From assembly GCF_034006445.1 (NCBI RefSeq), contig NZ_JAVESS010000003.1, positions 124,001 through 188,000 of the forward strand: a DNA stretch of 64,000 bases, in the 5' to 3' direction. The translations under genes were made by a program, and so were the position numbers. Source of the stretch: Desulfovibrio sp. (GTDB taxonomy: Bacteria; Desulfobacterota; Desulfovibrionia; Desulfovibrionales; Desulfovibrionaceae). The notes under the pieces were generated by a model. The model was not told the origin of the DNA. It saw only the letters and a program-made list of their open reading frames with translations, and did not search any database. The stretch's first letter is position 1, and every line of letters begins with the position of its first letter. Below, piece by piece: positions 57,914-64,000 of the stretch.

Positions 57914-58187
57914 GTTGTCCTACTCCTGCTGCGCGGTGCGTGCGCCATACGTTTGCGATGAAAAAGCATAGCCGCACACGGTCAAATGTCAAAGCAGGCT
58001 TTGGCGCAATCCGGTGACAGACTGAAATTTTTTTTATGTTCCGCTCCGGCGGCGATGCCCGTGCGGGGCGCTTTTATTGCCCGCCACTTGCCTTCCGTGC
58101 GCATTGAACGTAGAAAAAGGGCTTCCCACAAAACCTGCTGTCTGTCATTCTGATAGATCGCCGCAGTGCTCACGAGGTTAAAACGTC

Positions 58188-61100
58188 ATGCCCCATAAGG
58201 GTCCGCATATCTCCATCTCTCCCGACTATGTGGTGAATCGCATTTTGCGCATCAATATCGACGACTTCGCCGAATGGCCGGAGTCTGTGCGCAGCCTTGC
58301 CATCGCCATTGCCGAAGAGCTTTTTCTGGTGGCCTACAATCCCTTTATCGATGCCGATACGGTGCGCGAGAGCGTGCGCGCGAGCTTTGATAAAGAGTCT
58401 GTCTCCCTGGCGCATTATTACGCCACGGCCATTGGCGAAGGCATCACCATGTTCTGGTCGGCGCATGAGGCCGAAATGGAGTTCAGGGAAAAGCTTATTG
58501 ATGCCCTGGGCGACGTGCTGCCTGCCGAGTGTATTTTGACCAATCCCGGCGCGCTGGTGGAGTCCGCCACCGACGCCACGGACCTGCGCATGGAACTGCC
58601 CCTGCTTGTGGTCGAGCCCGACACCACCGAGCAGGTGGCCGAGCTGGTGAAGCTGGCCAATGACATGAAGTTTGCCCTGATCCCGCGCGGCGGCGGTTCG
58701 GGCATGACGGGCGGGGCCGTGCCCGCGCGCAAGCGCACCCTTATTGTGAGCCTTACCCGCCTGACGCGCGTGGGGCCCATTGATATGAAGGAAATGACGG
58801 TCACCTGTCAGGCCGGGGCCATAACCCAGACTGTCATCAACGACGTTGACGCCGCTGGCGCGCTTTTTTCCGTGGACCCTGCCTCCAAGCAGGCATCCAC
58901 CATCGGCGGCAATGTGTCGGAAAACGCCGGCGGCCCCATGGCCTTTGAATACGGCACCACGCTGGACAATCTTTTGTGGTGGCGCATGGTGACCCCCACC
59001 GGCGAAATCATCACCATTGAGCGCGAAAATCACCCGCGCCATAAAATCCTTCCCACAGAAACCGCGATCTTTGTGGTCAAGGACGTGAGCGGCGGCGTGC
59101 GCAACGTGGTGCACCTGCGCGGCGACGAAATCCGCCTGCCTGGCCTTGGCAAGGACGTGACCAACAAGGCTTTGGGCGGTCTGCCCGGCATGCAGAAAGA
59201 AGGCGTGGACGGCATCATCACCGAAGCCTGTTTTATCGTCCACCCCAAGCCCAAGCACAAGCGCATCATGGTGCTGGAATTTTTTGGCCGGTCAATGCAC
59301 CCGGCCGCCGTGGTGGTGCGCGAGCTTGTGGCCCTGCGCAACCGCATCCGTGAGGAAGGGGACTACGCCCACCTTTCGGCCATGGAAGAATTCAACGCCA
59401 AGTACGTGCAGGCCATCGAATACAAGCGCAAGTCCGAGAAGTACGAGGGCTCGCCCATCTCGGTCATCATCCTTCAGGTGGACGGTGACGACCCCTACCT
59501 GCTGGACAACTGCGTGGGCGACATCGTCAGCGTGGTGGAGCAGCAGGATAACGTGGACATCATCGTGGCCGCCGACGACAAGGAGGGCGAGCGCTTCTGG
59601 GAAGACCGCCACAAGCTTTCGGCCATTGCCAAGCGCACTTCGGGCTTCAAGCTCAATGAAGACGTGGTCATTCCTATGGAGCGCATCCCGGATTTCGCGC
59701 TCTTTCTTGAGCAGATCAACCTGGAATGCACGGCTACGGCCTATCGTCACGCGCTTCAGGAAGTGGGGCGGCTGCCCGGCTACCCGATGGAAGACAAGGA
59801 CTTCAACCGGGAATTTTCGCAGGCTTCCAAGGCCGCCTCTGGCGACGTTTCCGCCGCCGACGTGTCGGATATGGAACTGGCCGGGCGGGCTGAGGCCTTT
59901 TTGGTCTTTCTGAAAGAAAAATATCCGCATCTGGCCAAGAAGATAAACAAAATTCATGAATACATGAACGCCAGCCGCATTGTGGTTGCCAGCCACATGC
60001 ACGCAGGCGACGGCAACTGCCATGTGAATATTCCCGTGAACTCCAACGATGCCCAGATGCTGGAAGAGGCCGAAGAGGTGGCCGCCCGCGTCATGGCCGA
60101 GTGCCAGGAAATGGGCGGCGAAGTCTCGGGCGAGCACGGCATAGGCATCACCAAGATCGCCTTTTTCAGCAAGGACAAGATGGACGCCCTGCGGGCCTTC
60201 AAGGAGCGCGTGGACCCCCGCGACGTCATGAATCCCGCCAAGCTGGTCTACCGCGACCTGCCCGTGCGCCCCTTTACCTTCTCGTTCAACCGCCTTATCC
60301 GCGACATCCGTGAAAGCGGCCTGCCGGACAAGGACAAGCTCATCCACCTGCTTACGTCCATTCAGGTCTGCACGCGCTGCGGCAAGTGCAAGCAGGTCTG
60401 CTCCATGTGCTATCCAGAGCGCTCCATGCAGTACCACCCGCGCAACAAGAACATGGTGCTCGGCATGCTGCTGGAGGCCGTGTACTATTCGCAGGTCAAC
60501 AAGGGCCGCATTGACGAGCGTCTGCTCAAGTGGATGCGCGACCTGGTGGAACACTGCACGGCCTGTGGACGCTGCATGGCCAACTGCCCGGTGAAGATCC
60601 CCTCCGGCGAGGTGGCTTTGACCCTGCGTGCCCTGCTGGAGCACGAGGGCGCGGGCGGGCATCCCATCAAGGGACGCGCGCTGGAATGGCTCGGACGCGA
60701 TATTGCCCACCGTGCGCCCAAGGCCGCCAAGATGGCCTCTCTGGGCCAGAAGATGCAGAACAAGTTTCTTGGTTTTGTGCCCGAGGTGTGGAAGCGCCGC
60801 ATGCAGAGTCCGCTTTTCTCCGGCCGTGGCCCCAAGATGGGCTACACCAACCTTTATGAATCCCTCAAGCTGCACAGAGGCGCGGTGTTCGCGCCAGCCG
60901 AGCCAACGCCCGGCATGCCGCTGGTGCTGTACTTTCCCGGATGCGGCGGCGCGCTCTTCTATGACCGCATTGGCGTTTCGTCCATAATGCTGCTGCTCAA
61001 GGCCGGTTTTGCCGTGGCCGTGCCCCCCAGGCATATGTGCTGCGGATTCCCCCTGCTGGCGGCTGGCATGGATACGGCCTTTGAAGACAACATGGCCCAG

Positions 61101-61739
61101 AACCGTCAGTATCTGGCCGCCATGCTGCGCAACCTGACCAAGCAGGGCTTTGACTGCAAGTATCTGGTGACGGCTTGCGGCTCCTGCCGCGACGGTCTGG
61201 AACGCATGAACCTGCAGGTTCAGTTCCCTGATCTTGTCATGCGCGACGTGGCCCAGCTCACGCTGCCCCTGCTTTCTTCGGAGAACCTGAGTGCCCCCCT
61301 GCCCGAAGGCTCCAAATTGCTCTATCACGGGGCCTGCCATTGCGAATGGGCCGACGTGCACAAGATCAAGGGGCAAAAGCAGGTTGCCCGCGCCCTGGGC
61401 GATTTTACCGGAGCCGACGTGACGCTCAGCCCCGGTTGCTGCGGCGAATCCGGTATGGGCGCCATGACCTCGCCCCAGATATACAACCTGCTGCGCTCCC
61501 GCAAGCAGAAGCGGCTTGGCGAAGCCCTGGGTGAAGACTATACCGGCCCTGTTGTGGTGGGCTGCCCATCATGCAAGATAGGCATTGCCCGCTGCCTCAT
61601 CAATATGCATGACAAGCATGCTGTGCTGCATGTGGCGGAATGGCTGGCAGGGCTTGTAGATGGTGAAGACCGCAGGCAGAGCTTCCGTAAAAAGGTTAAT
61701 GAAACCCGTGGAGATGTGCGGGTTGTCAATCTGAAATAA
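58188..61739 (+). CDS. FAD-linked oxidoreductase/Fe-S protein, D-lactate-dehydrogenase-like (1183 aa)
   Basis: A fusion of a GlcD/VAO-type FAD domain and a GlpC-type Fe-S/CCG domain. FAD-domain motifs are PRGGGSGMTGGAVPARK, STIGGNVSENAGGPMAFEYG and GEHGIGITK near the cofactor-domain end. Two [4Fe-4S] motifs follow: CTRCGKCKQVCSMCYP and CTACGRCMANCPVKIP. The C-terminal CCG-type motifs are FPGCGGALFYDRI, CCGFPLLAAGMD, CGSCRDGL, CHCEWAD, CCGESGMGA and CPSCKIGIARC. Related large proteins occur in Desulfovibrio lactate metabolism. The substrate is inferred as a 2-hydroxy acid, with electrons passing to quinone or another carrier. It is a single-gene unit, with a terminator 60 bases after the stop. 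Confidence 0.9.
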   Translation: MPHKGPHISISPDYVVNRILRINIDDFAEWPESVRSLAIAIAEELFLVAYNPFIDADTVRESVRASFDKESVSLAHYYATAIGEGITMFWSAHEAEMEFREKLIDALGDVLPAECILTNPGALVESATDATDLRMELPLLVVEPDTTEQVAELVKLANDMKFALIPRGGGSGMTGGAVPARKRTLIVSLTRLTRVGPIDMKEMTVTCQAGAITQTVINDVDAAGALFSVDPASKQASTIGGNVSENAGGPMAFEYGTTLDNLLWWRMVTPTGEIITIERENHPRHKILPTETAIFVVKDVSGGVRNVVHLRGDEIRLPGLGKDVTNKALGGLPGMQKEGVDGIITEACFIVHPKPKHKRIMVLEFFGRSMHPAAVVVRELVALRNRIREEGDYAHLSAMEEFNAKYVQAIEYKRKSEKYEGSPISVIILQVDGDDPYLLDNCVGDIVSVVEQQDNVDIIVAADDKEGERFWEDRHKLSAIAKRTSGFKLNEDVVIPMERIPDFALFLEQINLECTATAYRHALQEVGRLPGYPMEDKDFNREFSQASKAASGDVSAADVSDMELAGRAEAFLVFLKEKYPHLAKKINKIHEYMNASRIVVASHMHAGDGNCHVNIPVNSNDAQMLEEAEEVAARVMAECQEMGGEVSGEHGIGITKIAFFSKDKMDALRAFKERVDPRDVMNPAKLVYRDLPVRPFTFSFNRLIRDIRESGLPDKDKLIHLLTSIQVCTRCGKCKQVCSMCYPERSMQYHPRNKNMVLGMLLEAVYYSQVNKGRIDERLLKWMRDLVEHCTACGRCMANCPVKIPSGEVALTLRALLEHEGAGGHPIKGRALEWLGRDIAHRAPKAAKMASLGQKMQNKFLGFVPEVWKRRMQSPLFSGRGPKMGYTNLYESLKLHRGAVFAPAEPTPGMPLVLYFPGCGGALFYDRIGVSSIMLLLKAGFAVAVPPRHMCCGFPLLAAGMDTAFEDNMAQNRQYLAAMLRNLTKQGFDCKYLVTACGSCRDGLERMNLQVQFPDLVMRDVAQLTLPLLSSENLSAPLPEGSKLLYHGACHCEWADVHKIKGQKQVARALGDFTGADVTLSPGCCGESGMGAMTSPQIYNLLRSRKQKRLGEALGEDYTGPVVVGCPSCKIGIARCLINMHDKHAVLHVAEWLAGLVDGEDRRQSFRKKVNETRGDVRVVNLK

Positions 61740-61800
61740 GTGGGTGGGCTGGCGCATTGCGGTATTGCGTGATGCGGTATGGCTGACGTGGAAATAAAAT

Positions 61801-61840
61801 AAACGCCGCTCCTGTATGTTGGGGGCGGCGTTTGTTTTGT
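61801..61840 (+). terminator. Terminator of the large oxidoreductase
   Basis: AAACGCCGC/GCGGCGTTT arms around a 15-base loop, then TGTTTTGTTTG. Confidence 0.85.
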
Positions 61841-61924
61841 TTGAATGGGGGGATGGTAGGGATTTTGTGGATGTGTCTTTGTGGTGGGCGGGAATTCATC
61901 GTATTTGGCGTTTCAAGACAAGAA

Positions 61925-62251
61925 AGAAGGGCTTGTCCTTTGGGAGGCGGCATGTGTGCCCTGCGGGCACGAGGGCTTTTCCATTGCTTTTGTTTGGGCC
62001 GCCTGCGCGGCGGGCGGCAGAAGGGGGCCTGTTAGGGGCAGCCGCCCCTCCGAGGCCCCCTCTGCACTCCCCCCGGATCACCCCGCAGGGCTTGTCGTGC
62101 AATTCCACTCCCACGGGCTAGCCGTTAAGGGCTTTCCCGCTCCCGACATTTCGCGAGGGCTGCGCGGCTTCTGCTGCGGGAGCTTCCTCGCTGCGCTCGG
62201 CGATCTCCCTCCGCGCCGCGCAATGCCATCGCCGGGTGGGTTTTGTGGGCA
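61925..62251 (-). repeat. Inverted copy of the tandem unit and 239-bp repeat (copy C)
   Basis: The reverse complement carries, in order, the block of the 239-bp repeat family (GCGGCGCGGAGGGAG, GAGCGCAGCGAGGAAGCTCC) and one tandem hairpin unit. It is diverged but recognisable against 41233-42020. Confidence 0.8.
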
Positions 62252-62354
62252 ATCGTTACGTGAAATTGGTCTGGCAATGGTGATGGTAAATGGCGGGCGT
62301 GCTCAATATTTTGAAATTATGTCGTCGTAATGCTGGCTTGTCTGGATACTTTAG

Positions 62355-62740
62355 TTTGGGCCGCCTGCGCGGCGGGCGGCAGATGGGGGCCTGTAGAGCA
62401 ATTTCATATTGAAATTGCTCTGACGACTGCGTGAGCAGGCGTTCGCCGCAAAGGCGTAAGCGCGGTTTACCCGCGCGGTTAAACGCCGAAGCGGGCGTGC
62501 CAGTTGCTCTGTACTGGATGCTGCGCCCCTCCGAGGCCCCCTCTGCACTCCCCCGGACGACCCCGCTGGGCTTGTCGCATATCTCCACTCCCACGGGCTA
62601 GCGTTCAAAGGCTTTCCCGCTCCCGACATTTCGCGAGGGCTGCGCGGCTTCTGCTGCGGGAGCTTCCTCGCTGCGCTCGGCGATCTCCCTCCGCGCCGCG
62701 CAATGCCATCGCCGGGTGGGTTTTGTGGGCAATGGCAACG
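62355..62740 (-). repeat. Inverted 239-bp-family copy D, split by an insertion
   Basis: It is the same arrangement as copy C, but the GCCCCT... block is interrupted at 62394-62513 by an AGAGCAA-type element. Confidence 0.85.
62394..62513. mobile_element. AGAGCAA element inserted in repeat copy D (MITE-like)
   Basis: About 120 bp starting TAGAGCAATTTC and ending TTGCTCTGTA. AGAGCAA and TTGCTCT are the terminal inverted repeats. Flanking sequence on either side matches the uninterrupted copy at about 62020-62045. It is noncoding, with hairpins GAAATTGC... and GCGCGGTTTACCCGCGC. Confidence 0.7.
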
Positions 62741-62895
62741 TGAGGTTGGTCTGGTGACTGGATGGTAAATGGCGGGAGTGGAGCTCCGGCAGGAGTCGCC
62801 GAGGTTCCCAAGGTATGCCCTCAAAAACTTGTTCGCTATATGCAATTATGATATAAATAAAATGGACAAGCCAATCACCTAAATGGGAACGAAAC

Positions 62896-63660
62896 ATGAC
62901 TTCAGAATCACAAGGCATACAATCGCTTGAGATTGCATTTTCAATCATTGACGGCTTTCTTTCCGCAGGCAAACCTCTGGGACTAAGCGCAGCGGCTGAA
63001 AAATTCAATATGCCGCGAAGCAAGCTACATAAATACCTGGTAAGTTTGGTACGGCTTGGAGTGCTCCGCCAGGGGCCGGATGACACGCGCTATGCTCTCG
63101 GCCCCAAGCTGCTTGAATGCGGATTTGGCATTTTGAGTGAAATTGATATTGTAAGTATTTGTGAGCCAGAGCTTCATTCTTTGCGTAATGAATGCGAAGA
63201 AGCGGCTGCCCTCGCAGTTTGGATGCCAAATGGCCCGATGATTGTCCGTTATCTGCGGAGTAAGCATCCAGTTGCAATGGATATGCACGTCGGGTTTTAC
63301 GCTCCGCTTATGACCAGCGCCGCCGGAAAGTGCTTCGCTGCCCACCTCCCACTGCAAGCCTATAAACATCTTCTTCTGAAAGAAATTGATGATGGGGCTG
63401 ATTACAATTTGTTCACAAGCGAATTAGAGAAGATCAAGGAATGCGGGTTTTCGACAAGAACTGAACTGCTTACATCAATCCCTGGCTCAAGGTCTATTGC
63501 GAGTCCTGTCTTTTACGGCACAGGCGCCATCGCTGGGGTGATTCTTTTAATTGGCTTTGAGACAAAGCCGCTAGAATTCCCGGAAGAAAAATACGTTTCT
63601 GACCTGCAGCAAGCCGCGCTGCGCGTCTCACAGCGGCTGGGATTTCACACAACGGAATAG
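62896..63660 (+). CDS. IclR-family transcriptional regulator
   Basis: A 254-residue regulator. The N-terminal winged HTH (QSLEIAFSIIDGF, LSAAAEKFNMPRSKLHKYLVSL) and the C-terminal effector domain (GFGILSEIDIVSI, TSAAGKCFAAHL, GSRSIASPVF, LIGFE) match the family. Effectors and targets are unknown; members usually act on neighbouring catabolic genes, which would be to the right of the window. Lower GC and codon use than the neighbouring housekeeping genes suggest separate acquisition. Confidence 0.92.
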   Translation: MTSESQGIQSLEIAFSIIDGFLSAGKPLGLSAAAEKFNMPRSKLHKYLVSLVRLGVLRQGPDDTRYALGPKLLECGFGILSEIDIVSICEPELHSLRNECEEAAALAVWMPNGPMIVRYLRSKHPVAMDMHVGFYAPLMTSAAGKCFAAHLPLQAYKHLLLKEIDDGADYNLFTSELEKIKECGFSTRTELLTSIPGSRSIASPVFYGTGAIAGVILLIGFETKPLEFPEEKYVSDLQQAALRVSQRLGFHTTE

Positions 63661-63793
63661 ATTTCGATAGTTACAGCATTTTGCGTTTGCTATTGATGCA
63701 GGTGATGCTGCACGGGCTTTGTTTCGTTAGAAGCTGGCATGGTGTGCAGATTTTTTTCAGGTAACATGCTCTAACTACATTAAAATGCAATAC

Positions 63794-63828
63794 AATCCCC
63801 ACCGAATTTTCGGTGGGGATTTTTTTTG
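63794..63828 (+). terminator. Intrinsic terminator after the IclR gene
   Basis: AATCCCCACCGAA and TTCGGTGGGGATT with a TT loop, followed by eight T. Confidence 0.95.
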
Positions 63829-63911
63829 GGTCACGGATATTTTTGCTAATGGTGAATTCATAACCTAAAAGAGGAATTTTCGTTGTAAGGCAGTTTCTTT
63901 TTATTATACCG

Positions 63912-63984
63912 TTTTCCTCAATGGCGTCAGGAGGGGGTTTCCTGATGGCAATTCCCGCCAGAAGGACGCCACAGGTGAGGAAAA
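63912..63984. repeat. Two-part inverted repeat at the window edge
   Basis: TTTTCCTCA (63912-63920) pairs with TGAGGAAAA (63976-63984), and TGGCGTC (63922-63928) with GACGCCA (63965-63971). The loop contains AGGAGGGGG and an ATG at 63945, so it could either hold a regulated start codon or be the end of a mobile element. Confidence 0.5.
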
Positions 63985-64000
63985 TTCCAAACAGAGAGGA

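Noticed and set aside
63945..64000. Partial plus-strand gene starting at the ATG at 63945
   Set aside because: An AGGAGGGGG precedes it, but only 18 codons are visible, the product is not recognised and the site lies inside an inverted repeat.

Overview
The window looks like the replication-origin neighbourhood of a Desulfovibrio-type sulfate reducer (Desulfovibrionaceae). This is inferred from gene content and order, not from a database search: a dnaA-dnaN-gyrB-gyrA block, a def-fmt-DUF116-rsmB cluster, a SahR-type regulator next to ahcY, an anaerobic-pathway cbiC/cbiA pair, a very large FAD/Fe-S lactate-dehydrogenase-like oxidoreductase, LarB, and many GC-rich intergenic repeats. Coding GC is high and shadow frames are long, so only frames with family motifs, good start sites or sensible spacing were kept.

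Layout. 1-5.1 kb: a sigma-54 activator cut by the window edge, larB, a repeat-rich AT-rich spacer with a perfect DnaA box, a small unknown protein, an M23 peptidase, and a DnaA-box cluster in front of dnaA. 5.1-13 kb: dnaA, dnaN, gyrB and gyrA, all rightward. 13-23 kb: a rightward housekeeping run (TPR lipoprotein, purF, hisS, aspS, def, fmt, DUF116 protein, rsmB). 23.5-26.7 kb: parB and parA on the other strand, split by a zinc-ribbon gene, with a parS-like site upstream of parA. 26.9-31 kb: response regulator, DsbA-like lipoprotein, acetyltransferase, MerR-like regulator, NlpC/P60 lipoprotein. 31.4-39.8 kb (leftward): an EndoQ-like nuclease fused to a UvrD-type helicase behind an NPPY methyltransferase, then a U32 protein and a sugar epimerase.

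39.9-45 kb: a membrane protein, 1.4 kb of nested and tandem repeats, and cbiC and cbiA. 45.4-51.5 kb (leftward): mltG-ruvX-trpS-M50 protease in a tight run, a ThiS-fold protein beside a Cys-rich redox-type protein, a membrane protein, and rnhA. 51.8-52 kb: a candidate structured RNA with its own promoter and terminator. 52.4-54.9 kb: ahcY and sahR. 55-64 kb: a DciA-type DUF721 protein, two unknowns, the large oxidoreductase, another repeat block, and an IclR regulator.

The genes serve mainly replication initiation, topology and segregation, aminoacylation and N-formyl-methionine handling, cell-wall turnover, cobalamin synthesis, and SAM/SAH recycling. The most unusual content is the EndoQ-UvrD fusion, the divergent DnaA, a sigma-54 activator with a degenerate receiver, the candidate RNA, and at least four families of structured intergenic repeats. 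One repeat sits inside a copy of another, and several abut or supply stop codons.
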